This document shows positions 39,775-52,512 of a stretch of DNA of 64,000 nt, piece by piece. The notes under the pieces are model-generated. The model ran no database searches. It was not told the origin of the DNA and saw only the letters and a list, made by a program, of their open reading frames with translations. Source of the stretch: Prunella strophiata (taxonomy: Eukaryota > Chordata > Aves > Passeriformes > Prunellidae). Each line of letters begins with the position of its first letter. Position 1 is the first letter of the stretch. The stretch is from the NCBI GenBank assembly GCA_036583965.1, contig JAZBQD010000015.1:27688310-27752309 (forward strand), written 5' to 3'. The translations under genes and the position numbers were made by a program.

Positions 39775-39885
39775 GAACCACAACCTGTCCTTGAACACTT
39801 CCTGGGATGGGACATCCACAATTTTTTTAGGCAACTTGTTCCAGTGTCTCCCCACCATGACAATAACAAATTCCTTCCTAATACC
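39775..39885 (-). mobile_element. CR1 LINE internal 3' fragment
   Basis: The plus strand shows TTGAACACTTCCTGGGATGG, GACATCCACAATTTTTTTAG and CAACTTGTTCCAGTGTCTCC followed by AACAAATTCCTTCCTAATAC. This is the reverse complement of the CR1 segment carrying the blocks AGGAAGAAATTC, CACTGGAACAGGTTGC and CCCTGGAAGTGTTCAA. The terminal 3' part that should lie to the left is missing or unrecognisable. Confidence 0.75.
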
Positions 39886-41295
39886 TAGGAATTGTATTCC
39901 TAGGAATTGGTTGAGTAAATATCCCTATGTCTCTCCTCTTTCATTTTATAGCCATTAATGAATGATGAAAATGTCATCCTTGTGGAACCCTGAAGATTTC
40001 CTTTGTGATCTGTTTTAAAATCTTCCTTTCCTCTTGCTGTTTTCTCCTTATTTTTTGAGATCTATTGTTATATCTCATGTCTGTAAGCTCTTGAAGAAGG
40101 CACCAGATTTTTGATAGTTTATCTGTTCAGCATAAAGGAACTGATGTGAAAGCAGCCTTTAGCTTTGGTACCATAACACAAATAACACAAATACATGGTG
40201 AAACTGGATCTGCTGGATATGGCCACATTTTAAAGGAGTGTTTTAAAGCTGAAAACGATCCTGCATTTCCCTGTAGGGTTTTGCACTTGACTAAGATGTA
40301 GGAGAACCTGTCTCTCCGTCTTCTGCAGTTGGCATTTCCAGCTGTTGTTCCTGGTGCTTCATTACACTCAAACTCTGTCCCTCACTATTCAGGCCTAAGA
40401 ATATCCCTGAAGCAGTAAAATTAATCCCCATGATTTCTTTAATCTGGGCTTTTTTAACTTAGTGCCACATTTCCCTTCCAGACACCACAACCACTCTTTG
40501 TCTGTGGCCTCATGTAAAGTGCTTGTGGATTTTTCCATGCACGTGGGTCAGCTCCAGCTACTCCAACACCTTTCCTCGTCTGTTTCAGCACTGCAGCTCC
40601 TACTTGGCTCTTCCCCAGCTGCATGCTGCCTCCTCAGAGCTGCAGGGATTCAATGCAGGCCACATTGCCAGCTGCTTTGAATGCTGACAAGTACACATGC
40701 TCACCATCCTTCTCCACAAAATTCAGTGGCAGACTGATGCCAAGGGTCTCAAATGCTTCTGGAACTGACTCTTGACTTTGGTGACGTTTCCAATGTGTCT
40801 CACTCATTCAGTATAGAGTATGGTGAATAACAGGAGCAGTTATTAAGTACAGTTTTCAGAGTAACCTCCATTTACCAGGTCAGGGCTACAGCAAATGAAT
40901 GAAAATAACAGATATGGAGTAAATGGTTTTGTTTGAAAGGTTGAGCTAATTCTCACCCCAGCTTTTTTCTTTACAGTAGATATTGTCATTTAAGAGCATA
41001 ATCCAATTTTATTTTGGAAGGATGTTATTTCTCCTTTCTGTTCCTGACAAGAAATGTTCTTAAGCTGCTGCAGGGAAAACATATAATGTCTACAGCATGG
41101 TACCTGATGATTCCTAATAAAAATATCCAGCCCACTCAAGTCTGTCCAGATTTTCTGGAAATTAGAAAGAAAATTCTTTGAGGATAAGGATTGGTATCAT
41201 TACACTTTTTCATGGAAAACATTAGGTTTACAGAAAAGTCTATGCATTTAGGAAGCTGAAACTGTAAGACAATGCATATAAGCACTCAGTCGTCA
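39886..41295. other. Mostly unique stretch with protein-like minus frames
   Basis: An 11-bp word (CCTAGGAATTG) occurs twice at 39886-39909. At 40291-40431 and 40634-40807 the minus strand has two short ATG-started frames (46 and 57 residues) with protein-like composition; the second frame stays open past one TGA to about 40456. I recognise neither product. Otherwise nothing is seen. Confidence 0.4.
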
Positions 41296-41300
41296 GAAAG
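41296..41300 (+). repeat. Left target-site duplication of LTR
   Basis: GAAAG precedes the LTR and is repeated at 41797-41801. A 5-bp duplication is typical of class III (ERVL-like) elements, though other families can also produce it. Confidence 0.75.
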
Positions 41301-41796
41301 TGTACTGGTTTGAAAGTAAAAACTAGTGAGACACTCTAAGTCAGAAATACAATTTAATAAAAAACTAAAATAAAATACATGCAAAGGAAAGAAAGACAAA
41401 AAAAAAAAAAAAAAAAAAAAAAAACCAAAACAGAGTCAGAGTGTGACCTGATATCTTTCCCTCCTAGTTGGAGTGGTGATAGCAATCCCAGTGAAAATGG
41501 TCCCACCGAAAACCGGGGTCCCAGCAGCCGACAGCAGCCTGTGCTCTCTGGGGTTCAGTGAACAAGGGCTGACTCTTCAGTCTCAAAGTCCATACTTATC
41601 CCCGTGAAAATGTCTGGTCCTCCCCCTTGGGCAGATCATCTCACAATAGACCGTGATAAGGCCTTGATGGGCAATTAACAGAGCCATTAACAGCAGACAA
41701 TCCCGAGGTGGGAGATAAGGAGAACACTGCCCCCTCCTAGTTTTAACAGTACATGGAGATGGTAATAAAATACATCTTGCCTTGAAACCTAGGACA
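41301..41796 (-). mobile_element. Solo LTR, minus orientation, ERVL-like
   Basis: A 496-bp element that on the minus strand starts TGTCCTAGGTTTC and ends ACCAGTACA. It has TG...CA ends and 5-bp GAAAG duplications on both sides. On the minus strand an ATTAAA-type polyadenylation signal (TTTAAT as written, 41353-41358) lies near the 3' end. A 27-base A run (41398-41424; T on the element's strand) sits inside and interrupts the LTR. The minus strand is fairly GC-rich in U3, with several CpG-containing words. No internal retroviral genes or partner LTR are found. The frames at 41379-41561 and 41583-41822 lie in or across the LTR and are not genes. Confidence 0.85.
41398..41424 (+). repeat. A27 run inside the LTR
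   Basis: Twenty-seven A's within the LTR at 41301-41796. Length is probably unstable and may be misassembled. Confidence 0.9.
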
Positions 41797-41801
41797 GAAA
41801 G

Positions 41802-44164
41802 AAAAAGCATAATCATACACACTTCTGAGAAACAGAGCCATTTATTTCAACCTGTAAAGATGAACTGGTCATCTGCTTATTTTATTCTGCTGTAAATTCT
41901 TTCTGCTCAACACTGCCATGTAAAATGAGGCCCATAAAAATGTAGAAAATTCTAGGCTAATATCTATGCTGTGAACTTCCAATATTTTTTAAAATTTTTG
42001 AAACAGCATGCTAGATTCTTTTTACTTTAAATAAAATTTTAAAAAAGGTAACCAAGCCTTTGAAAATATACATGCTTACAGATAACATGTCACTTTAACC
42101 TCACACTTAGAGAAATTCATGTGAGCCTTTTAGCTTCTACTTTTTGCTAGTAGGGAAAAAAGTAGGAAAACTCTCACATAAAAATAAGTCTACTTAGTCC
42201 ACTTCTCTTACAAATGACTTAACAGTCCTCTTGGCTTGCAAAGAAGTTGAGGGGAAAAACTCCAATAAAGTCTAAGCCTCATATATCTAGTAGTAAATAA
42301 TACTAATATATCTACCATATGCTACGTTTATACATTCTGAAGATTTTCTGGCTTTTGATTGCCAGGGGTCCAAGTAAAAAACCCATCTGCTGAAGCCTCT
42401 GTATTCTGCATCTAACTGGAGATAACCATGGTTACAATGCCAAGTGCTAAGCATGAAATTGCAGGCTTTAGATGCAGCAAAAATGATATATTGGTGCTCT
42501 GGCATACACAGACACATCTGCACCAGTTCCCATATTTGTGTACTGAGAACAGACTGTTTACAAGATAAGGTGACTGACATTCTTAATTACAGATGCATAC
42601 CTCTAGATAAAAGAAGATTACTATTTGCATAACCTGATTGCTTACTCAACTATTACACAGTGCTAGAGATAATAAAAGGCTTTAATAACTTTGAGACCAA
42701 GTGGTATTTTTTATATATATATATAATTTTTTTTTTCAAAGGCACAGAACATATTTTCTTGCAAAAGATATCTCTCCCAGCCTTCCCATACAAATATAAT
42801 TTTAAATTAAGTGGGTACACATATTCATACATACCTACAATCTGCAAAAGAAGACTGTGTGAGACATATTAGGATACAGGACTTGAAGCAGAAAAGATTC
42901 TCTTAATTTTTCTCATGCCATAATTTAATACAAACTTTTTATCCTATCACTTATAAATTAATTCTTTAGATATGACAGTTCTAGAAGAAAAAAAAAAAAG
43001 GACTAGGATTGCTTTAGGTTCTTTTCCCTAACTCTTTCCTGCAGTGTTTTGCTAATGAGATACACAGTAAAATTACATCACTTGTAAATTATTTAACAAC
43101 ATGCCCCCTGGAATTTCTACAGCTTGAGTTTAGATGACTCATGAGCTTGAAATCAGGGCAGCTCTAGGCATTTTTGGTTTCAGAACATACAGAAGCCATG
43201 TACATGTTTTTCTACATCCATTATTTTTCAATAACTAGATTAATATTTTAACTTCAAGTAGCTAGGGGAATTAACATGTCTTTGGAATGACAGCTGCAAA
43301 AAAGTGATCTGAACATGATGGCTAACCTTCCACTAAGATGTGGTGTCAGGCAAATTTCTGAAAGTAAGGTGCAGAAATCCTCACACTGAAAAGATATCAC
43401 TTTGGTGTAATGAAAAAGAAAGTGTGGCAATTTATGACTAGATTTTCCAACTCAGCTAGAAACTAACAGAGTCTATTATGTATGTAGTTGTGTTTGTAGA
43501 GTCAGAAATTCACTTACTGACTCACATTCTCCCAAATTGTGAGCATGTATCAATATTAAGTTACTAGCAGCTAAACATTCCAGAAGTAGTGAGTTTGCTA
43601 TCAGCAGCAGCCTCTAGGATGTTTCTTCATGTTAGGTGTGCTCTCCAGGGCAAGCTTATCAGCTAAATTATGAAGGACACATTGGAAGTAAATGGCAAAT
43701 TGAGATTCCCCAGCTGGTAGTCTTTAAGTTTGGAATCTAACTAAACTGATGGAAAAATGCAACACAAAATTCAGAGAGGGCTCTACCTCATAACTACATC
43801 CCAGATGATTCACCTGCAGCAGGAGAGCAGCTTGATAAAGATTAGTGACACATGAAGAAAGCAAAAAAAAAAAAAATAACATTTAAAAAGTTAAGCACTG
43901 CAGGTTTCCCTTTCTCAGTGCTGTTCCAGAGAAGGTTTTAGGGTCATGCTTTCCATCCACACAGAGGCCTGAAAAAGGTGGCTGATCCACTATGAGGAAA
44001 TTTCCTAAATTGCAGTTCTGGTCATTGGGAAAGACACCTCAAAAACCTTCCAAATGCAGGCTGCCACTAAGTGCCAAGGGCAAAGACCCTTGCACAAGCA
44101 GGGCCAGTTTCTGCAGGGCACAGCTTCTTTTGGCTGTCTGCTCTGAGTGTGCAGTGGGCAGGAC
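41802..44164. other. Unique non-coding stretch
   Basis: No gene recognised. A short (TA)n run followed by T10 lies at 42711-42736 and A-runs at about 42989 and 43864. Confidence 0.55.
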
Positions 44165-44625
44165 CAGGGCAGTGATTGTTCCCCCCAGTGATTGTGTCAC
44201 TGGTGAGACCACAGCTCAAATCCTGTGTTCAGTCTCAGGCCCCTCACTGCAAGAAGGATTCTGAGGTGCTGGAGTGAGCCCAGAGAAGGACAATGGAGCT
44301 GGGGAAGGGTCTGGAGTGCAAGTTTTATGAGGAGTGACTGAGGGAGCTGGAGTTATGTAGACTGGAAAAAGGGGGTACAGGGGAGACCTTATTGCTCTCA
44401 ACAAGCTGCCTGGCAGGGGTGTAAAAAAGGATTTTGCTGTAAGAGCAAAGAACAGGAACAAGCTGCTCAGGGAACTGGATTGAGTAAATATCCCTGAAGG
44501 TATTTAAAAGATGTGCAGATATGTCATTCAGGGACATGGTTTGATGTTGGACTTGACAGTGCTGGGATAACAGCTGGACTCAATGATCTTAGAGGTCTTT
44601 TCCAGCCTAAATGATTCTGTGATTC
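44165..44625 (+). mobile_element. CR1 LINE 3' half, plus orientation
   Basis: In order the sequence shows ACTGGTGAGACCACAGCTCA, CCCCTCACTGCAAGAAGGA, GCCCAGAGAAGGACAATGG, GGAGACCTTATTGCTCTCAA, CCTGAAGGTATTTAAAAGAT and AGGTCTTTTCCAGCCTAAAT, ending with ATGATTCTGTGATTC. This spans the end of the CR1 reverse-transcriptase ORF and the 3' UTR. Compared with typical copies, sequence is missing between about 44405 and 44440 and again around 44470. Frames are broken by stops, so the element is inactive. The left boundary is approximate and may reach further upstream. Confidence 0.93.
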
Positions 44626-47600
44626 AATTACCTCTGTAGCCTGAGTCCCTGCATTAGCTGCTACTCATGTTCACTGGGAGCTGCAGAGAGCAACAACAAA
44701 AATTGTCATGAACCAGCTGGACAGTTTGTTCATCCTTCTGCTCAGCTGAGGCTGCATCCTCTGGCTGTGCCCTGAAGCAAGGCAGGATATTCCATACACA
44801 CCCACATTTCCCTATTGGTGAGCACGGGCACAATCACACCCACACAGCAACTCTGTTGGTGCCATCAGGATCTGAGTACAGCCCTTAGCTCCCAGGCACA
44901 CTGGTGTGATGTGGAATACATCCAACCAACAGAGGAAGCCACTTGCATAGGTGAAGATCAGATGCATGGTCAGATGGTTTTAAGACAGTTCAAGCCAGAG
45001 ATGGCTCCCTTGGCAGGCTATCTCAACAGCTGCAGGTTGCACAGGGGAGAAAAGGTGTCTTCTCACATAACTAAGATCTAAACCAGAAAGACATCTCCTC
45101 CTTTCTGACAAACTTGAAGTGAAAAGGAAAGCAGAGAAGCCACAGAGCAGATGATATGTTTCTTGTGCCCTAAATCCCAGCTGTCAGAGGCAGCTGTGAG
45201 GTGCACATTCAATTTTGGAGTCATCTTCAAAGTCACTGGAGCACAGCAGTGATGCAACTTAGAAGGCACCAAAGTATACAGTGTTGGACTTCCATGGAGA
45301 TATTTTCATTCCTGAAGAGAAAAAGAAATTAGCCTCTCCAGTGACTTCATGTTTATTTACTAAAAGAAAGGCAGCTCACATAATCAAAGGGGTTAAAATG
45401 GCAAGGTTGGCTTGACTGAGGCAGCAGGAAGATTTTGACAAGGACAAGACACTGAGACAAAGCCAGTCACTTGTAGTTCTGTGTTCCTTTAATGAGATAA
45501 AGTTAAAATCTAGCTTATTTTCTCTCCTAAATTTCATTAAAATCCTTATCTTCTGAACCTCTCACCACTTCACTATGTCAGCACTGATTCATTCTTTATT
45601 ATAACAAAACCAATGGGACTTTATTCTGCAATTTGTGTAGGATAGTTCTTCCTATTTACCTGTTTTGACTGTTGTTTTTTGTTGTTTCTCTGGCAGACTG
45701 TTCTTTCAGAGTTTATCCATCCAGCTGGACATTTGTACAGGGTCCAGCTCTCTGGCTGAATTGCCATTGCCACGAGGCATTTCTGCAATGTAAACAATAC
45801 ACAATCATTCATCCTCCTCAAGGACCAGCAGATGACTGAAAATACAAAATCAATATGACAAACAAAGAGTGAGCAGTGGAGAGTAAAGCTGCAAAGATCT
45901 AGGTAAATGATTGCCAGGCTCTCATCTCAATGAGATGCTTTTTATGAGGCATTGAAGTTGTGTGCTGTGTAGGATGACAGAAGGCTGTAGACTCTAGAGT
46001 AAGAGAACCCCCAGAGTATGGCAGATCAACAAGAAATAATTAGAGAGAAATATGCAAGTTAAATGAAAAATAATTAATATTACTCCAAGCTGTGCTTATA
46101 GAGAGAAATACGTATGCTGTCTGAATTTTAAATAGACACATGAAAAGATGAGTTTTTCTATAGTAAATTGAAAAACTGAAGCAGTTTCTTTCTCATGTTT
46201 CTGGACTCTTTGACAGTCAGTGACAAACTAGTGACACAAGTGAAAGTGTTCTGGCCCAACCTCTACACTGAGTATTGGCCAGGATTCATGCTCTGGCCTT
46301 TCCCAAAGGCTACAGCAGCACAGTGAGATCAGAGAGCAGAGTAGATGAGCTTTTCATGTAATTGTCACTGAGCAAAGCAAATTTCTGACAGAAGCAGAAG
46401 CATCACAGCCAGTTCTGCAGTGGCTCTCAGGGAGCCCTGCCTTAGGCACATCAGATGCAAGCTGCAGGCAGGACCAGCATTCAAGAATTGACATTCATCC
46501 ATTTCTCTTCTTTCAGTCCTTTTCCTGCAGCCACAGTTTCTGTTCTGGTGACTCACTGAAATATTTCTCAACTTCTGAAGCCATTTTACAATGACATGAT
46601 AGTAGTCAGACTCTTACTAGCAGAACAGAAAGTATTTTTCCTAAGGATATTCATAGATTTTCCATTAGAACCAAAGAAAGCACTTTTATTATTCAGCATT
46701 ATGAATATACATACAAGTAGAAGTTTGCTTCAAATTTTTCATTTGCTCATTATCTGAGCTCCATCACTGCCTGCCTCTCATCATCCCATGATCTCCACAA
46801 CACTGACAAAGGCCCAGGAACACAAGCAGATGGAATTTGCATATTCTGAGCCACTTTGTAAGGAAAGCCACACACTAGGATTATCTGTGGATTTCTTCTT
46901 AGCTGTGGTATTTTAAAGGGCTGCATGTAATACAAGGGTCACAGGGTTAGCTTGGTAACTATCAACTCTGTGGTACCAAAACATTTCTACTTCAGTGCAA
47001 TTTAACTGAGTTAAACACAGAGTCCTTTGGATCACAACATTGTCATCCCTTTTTCTCTTACAATGACTATCTTACTTTATTACCTCTACATCCTCTGTCT
47101 GTTCTTCTGAATAACTTGACTCTGAGTAGCCCACAAATTTATCTCTGCTGCACTCTTCTGTCTTCTTTTCTTTCACTCTCTTTTTTCTTCTTCTACTCCA
47201 TCCTTAAAACCCACTGGTATGTGGGGGTGGGGTGTATTTTTTTTTTTTTTTTTAACAAATACCAGACATGGAACAAAACAACGCTGGGCAAACACACAAC
47301 AAAAGCCTGTCTTCTTCTGCAAGTTTTACAAGTTTTAAAGAAAAAAATCCAAGAGACACCAAAAAGGCAAGACATTTGATGTCAACACTATGAGCGACAG
47401 TCCCAACACAGAAGCAGACACATTTTTTTTACAATGTTCTCCAGGACATGACTCCCAGCAAACATTTAAAGAGACACTTAAAAGAGAAGTCCCTTACCTA
47501 TATTTATAAGGAATTCTTTCAAATGACAAGTGAAATAGGAGAGAACAGAAAAATGCCTATCTGAAATCATAAGCTAGTCAATGACAGTAACTGATATCCT

Positions 47601-48294
47601 AGGTCAGTGCTGCCCAGGAAATGATAATTTGGCTGTGGATAGGCCATGAAAGCTTTTTGATTTGAGGACTCATGTCACATGCATCAATTGGTATTAAAGC
47701 ATCTTCTCTCTCAGCTCTGCCTACATACTTGCTCACTTACAGTGCTTGCATCTGTTTAAATAATTTTGTTAGCATCTACAGATCCTTTCACATGTTTGTA
47801 AAACTTTATTGACATCTTTAATACTCTATAAGTTACAAATACTTATAAAATACCAAGCTGTTTAATTTTTTATCACTGTAAGTGCTTCCTTCAGGATATA
47901 TTAATGGAGTACCTCCATTCTGTACTGTTTAGTCACAATGCTGTAAGAAATCAATAAATAAAAATATTACTTGGAGTAATTTTCAGTTGAGAAAGTTACC
48001 AATATCATTAAAAGCAGTAAGCTGAAATTTTCTGGGTTTTTGGTACGGAGATGTGCTTCCTAAAAACTGACATATTTTTCTAATAAAAAAAGTTTAAAAA
48101 CCCAAACACTCCATATTTCTTTTCTTTATTCCACATACATATGCAATTCTTTAAATATCTAGCTTGGAAAAGTAACCATTCTTCATTGAAAGAGTGAACT
48201 CTTTGGCTTGCTTTTACTATTTCCATGTTTTAAGGAATATTTCTTGCCACTGACTTTTCAACAAACTTCAGGATTCATTTTAATGGATTTTGTT
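44626..48294. other. Unique non-coding stretch
   Basis: No gene or clear transposon recognised. A T17 run lies at about 47238-47254. The frame at 44815-45081 (88 residues) has no motif I recognise. Confidence 0.5.
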
Positions 48295-48425
48295 TGGTCA
48301 GTGGTAGCAATGGCCAAGAGACAGATACAGACTCTGCCAGGAAGCAACTGAGCCAATTTATTCCTTGCTCATGGTCAGCTCTGTACTGTGGAAATTTCCA
48401 GCCTCTATTGTTAAACCAGTTCATC
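48295..48425 (-). mobile_element. Possible LTR R-U5 fragment
   Basis: On the minus strand an AATAAA signal (48357-48362) is followed by TTGGCTCAGTTGCTTCC and then CTCTTGGCCATTGCTACCAC. This layout resembles the R-U5 end of a retroviral LTR. No U3, TATA box, clear ends or target duplication could be defined. It could equally be unique sequence. Confidence 0.3.
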
Positions 48426-50019
48426 CTGGAATAATTATTTCTCCTTTTTCAGTAAATTAACAGGTATTATTTGGAGTAAATGGTTACAACAAGGTTACTT
48501 TTCTTGCCCTCTCCTTAAAGGTGAGATTTTATTTGTATGCTCACAGTCTGCCCCTTGCCATGTATATATTTTGTCCACTTTTCCATTTTCCCCAGGAAAG
48601 CATTCATCATGCCCAAATGTGTATGGAGCCTTCTTCCATAGTTCAAGGAATTAGAAAAACACTGGAAAATACTGTCATTTACATTTCCAATCTTCTTGTA
48701 TCACACACTTTTTTAAGGTTTTATTTTAAACAAAATGAAAATGATTCTCTGAATATGTAAGTTGCTCGTCCTTTAATAAAAACAACAAAAGAAGCCCTCC
48801 ACAAAATTTATCTGGTTAAGAAGAGAAAAATCAGGAAATCTAGCAGGCCAACTTTCCATTTGATGTGCAAAATAGGGAGGAAAATAAAAGAAAATTTTTG
48901 GTCCAAGAGTTTGTTTCCCATCCCAAGTAACTGCATGTTGATTGTGAAATATTGTTCCAAATTCAGCTACAGAGTTGAGAGACATTTTTACCCTAAAATA
49001 GTGGAGTGAGTTTTTTTTCCTCTCTTCTTTTCTCAGTGTGCCCCAGTGGGCCCTATAGCTAAATTATATCAACATGGATTATAAACAACTGAAAAGATTT
49101 GCAGTTTTTATGGGAAAATATTTGCTAACTAATCAATACAGACTTTCCATTTTATGAGTCTGTTTTACACAATAATAGAATCTTTATGTTTGGGTTAGGT
49201 AGTTTCCTCTGTTGGTTCCCCATATTGTACGTCGACTAAGAGGACAGATTTTTTAAAAAATACATAGATAAGAAGGCCCATGATTTTGTTTTCTTTCATC
49301 TTCTCTGATTTGAAGACTTGTGTAAACAGCCTTCAACCAAGAGATTGAGTAAAACATGTTAGCACTATTCAAGCATGTGTTATTCAAGTTGGTATGTAGC
49401 TAAACACAAATTAACCAAACACAAATAGTTATAACAAAAAAAAAAATCATAGAATTTCAGTAATTAACTTCAAAGTAACTATATCTACTGGGAAAATTTT
49501 TTAAATTGCTTTTGTCAATAACCTATTATTACACACATGACCTGGAGAATTCTATACAGCTTGTCTAAATATTTTGAACAGTAACACGAATACACTTCAA
49601 TACTTAATAACCTGCTGTGTAATTTTTATCTCACTATTAGTAAATCAATAGAAAAACAAGTATTATGTGCAGTCAAAACAAAATTGCATGTAAATGGTAC
49701 ATTTTGTGTCATTTCCATGACCGCTAAAAGAAGAAACCTCAGAGTGATTGTCCAAAATTCTCTCAGTGAAAATTTAATAGAAATATTTCAAATAGATATA
49801 TTCCTTTGAATTTTCACAATCCTCTCTAAACCTATCTAATTTAGATAATAAATGAGAGTGTTGTCTATGTTCTTGTTTAGGTCACCCAGACCAAAGCAGA
49901 CTCTCAGGCAGTCTAGGTTGCCTCAGTTAAACCATGCAAACATGAAACACTGCACATAAATCAAACCATACATATATTTCTCTAAAAAAATTTTAAAGGT
50001 AAATATATGGTTTTCTGAT
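48426..50019. other. Unique non-coding stretch
   Basis: Nothing recognised beyond A/T-rich runs. Confidence 0.55.
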
Positions 50020-50080
50020 GAGCATCCCACAGTACTCTGTCACAATGGGGCAGCAGGGATTAGTGTATTGTGGGATGCTC
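50020..50080. repeat. 16-bp inverted repeat with 29-base loop
   Basis: The left arm GAGCATCCCACAGTAC (50020-50035) pairs with the right arm GTATTGTGGGATGCTC (50065-50080), with a single G-T wobble and a 12-bp perfect outer stem. A few further pairs are possible inside the loop. It could form an RNA hairpin, but the stem is shorter than usual for a microRNA precursor and the outer flanks do not pair. It might be a remnant of a small inverted-repeat element. Confidence 0.8.
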
Positions 50081-52375
50081 TGTTAGCACACTGCTGGTAT
50101 TCACACAGGGCTACCTTTCCTAAAACCAGTAGAAGGAAGTTATTTATTTCCAAGATCAATTTCTTTCTCAGCATGCAGAAAAGACTGATACATCCTATAA
50201 CACTGTCAGACATTGACCTGTGCTCTTTCAACACTGGAAACTCTCTTTTTGGTGGCACCTTCTACCAGGTAGGAAGGAACCCCAAAATGAGGACACCAAC
50301 GCAATGAACTTTTTTGTGGGGCTAAAGGAAAGAATGGCATGAACCAGGAGAGGTCACAGAGGACAGGTTAGCAATTGCCTTTATACCTCTGCAGGAAAAT
50401 AATTTCTTAAGCTGGAGAGCATCAGGATGAAACAGGACTTCAGGAAGCAAGAGAAAGAGCTATTCAGGTGAGTACTACAGTAAGCTGAAAGAACAAATAA
50501 ATTGTAAAGCCTGTGTATTCATCATTCAGTTTTGGGAAATCAACTCCTACCAAGCACTCTGAGCATGACTTTTATTTATGCCTCCCTGTTATAAATATAC
50601 CTGCCCAGAACTACAGCTGACATAAATCAGCTTGACTTCAATGGCACAATACCAAATTACAGCAAGTGAGGATCTGGCCCCACAGAAATATTGTATGTCC
50701 CTTTTGTGGCATTCTGCTGGTTCTGAAATCAATACTTCATTTATCTTCTGTCTCTTATACAATACCACTGCTGCCCTTATTGTGTTGCTTTGAGTCTGCT
50801 GGACATAGCAGTATTATGCAACTGAGGTATATTTTCATTTGCCAGAAAGCACTCATTTTTCAAAGCAGCTCTCCAAAAGCTTTCATTTGTTCTATGAGCC
50901 ACTTAATATTCCTCAAGTTTCTTCCCACAAGCAAGCTGGTCCCATTAAAGGTAGCAGAGGTCTAGACCTGACCATGCTCTGCTCCCGGGCTGACACATCT
51001 CCATTTCCACACACACAGTGTCTAATTTCAAACAGCTGTTCATCCATTCCTGTGTCCTACCCTGTGTCACTGTTTCAACAGGCAAAGTCAAATGCTGTCA
51101 CTTATCTTTGCCATTTATTCTGTACTAATCAGAAGGGGGATAAACATGGGATTCAGACTGCCATTAAATAAAAAGCAAAGATAATCACATACAAAAATAA
51201 TGAATAACACTTGAAGTCAGAAGTTCATTTACTCTTTGAGCTACCTTGCTATCACTTGATGATGATACAGAGCAGAGAATCCAGTGAAGAGAACTGGGAA
51301 GATAAAAGACCTGAGTAAATATCAGTACAGTTAGAAGTGTAGGAATAAATTAATTCTAATGAAGGAAGTGACAGTGTATATCAATGGATGAACTGATAAT
51401 GTATCATTCATTTCAGGAAAAGTGTCCCCACAACCCACTTTTGAAGACTTTCTAACACTGAGTAAAGAATAACTACTAATACCTCACTTACAAGCTCTGA
51501 CTCACCTTCCACATCTACCTCCACCAAGCATTTTTAAGGGATTTGGGGATTCTATCTTTTTTTCTCATAGCTGCACATAGCTTAGGTGCTATGTGAGTAT
51601 CTCATTGTAATGCTGAACTTTTAGCCATTGAGAGCTTTGTATATTCTTGTTCCTCATTCAATTTTTTTATTCTTTTTACAATGAGTGTGAGGCTTAGGGG
51701 ATTGGTATAAAGTACAAAGTAAAGCCAAAAAGGACAATTAATTAGACAAATGAGGAAAGAATGAGAGCTCTAGTCCATCTGTATACATGACATTATAATA
51801 AGTCTTGTATAAATACAGGAAATAAAATATAACCACTAAATACAGACCTTCTAAATACTGGTTATACAAAAACCCTCTCACAGACACAATTAAATTAGCC
51901 AGAAAGGTATCTCAGTGTCCAATTAACAGCTACAACTACAGCAATGACTTATTTTGTGCAAATGTCTGTAGCTGTGGAGACACAGAATTACAGGCTAATA
52001 AATTCAAAGTATTTGATGCACTTTCCATGACCTACAATACTGTTAACTGAAGTCTGGGGAAGTGTCCCCTGTTCCATAAAACAGCTAGAGGGAGCTCCTC
52101 TTAGTGCTTTGCAAGCAGTGTTATCAAGCCTAAGATACCCCAGTGCTCAGAAGCATCCCCACTGGGACATGTTTGCTTACATGCCATCCCAGAACATTCA
52201 CTGATGTACACTGCCTTTCAAAATAGAATCCAAATCACTTCAGCTGAGTCATGCTCAGAATAAGAAGGGAATTTAATTGTTCTGTTTTGTTTCATTTTCA
52301 TTCTGAATAACTTTCCTTTCTCATCCCTGGGAGATTCGTGTCCTGTCTGTGACAAGATGACACAACCTGGTGTTG
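50081..52375. other. Unique non-coding stretch
   Basis: No transposon recognised. A 73-nt stretch with strong splice-like borders at 50395-50467 is listed as a finding. The two overlapping frames at 50666-51171 have no family motif. Confidence 0.5.
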
Positions 52376-52512
52376 TCCATCCAAGATTTAGCTGGACAGG
52401 GCCCTGAGCAACCTCATCTCCCATTGAAATTTGCCCTGTTTTGAGAAGATGGCCACTAGAGGACTTCTATGCATGAAAGGTCCCTTCCAAACTTGATTTT
52501 TTTGGACCTGTT
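52376..52512 (+). mobile_element. CR1 LINE 3'-end fragment, plus orientation
   Basis: The blocks CTGGACAGGGCCCTGAGCAA, CCTCATCTCCCATTG and AAAGGTCCCTTCCAAACTTG follow the CR1 3' end in the expected order, but the terminal repeat has decayed. The part of the 68-residue minus frame overlapping it is antisense CR1. Confidence 0.8.

Noticed and set aside
41379..41822. Frames of 60 and 79 residues near 41.4-41.8 kb
   Set aside because: Both lie in or across the LTR at 41301-41796.
44216..44537. Two minus-strand frames of 70-81 residues
   Set aside because: They are antisense to the plus-strand CR1 at 44165-44625.
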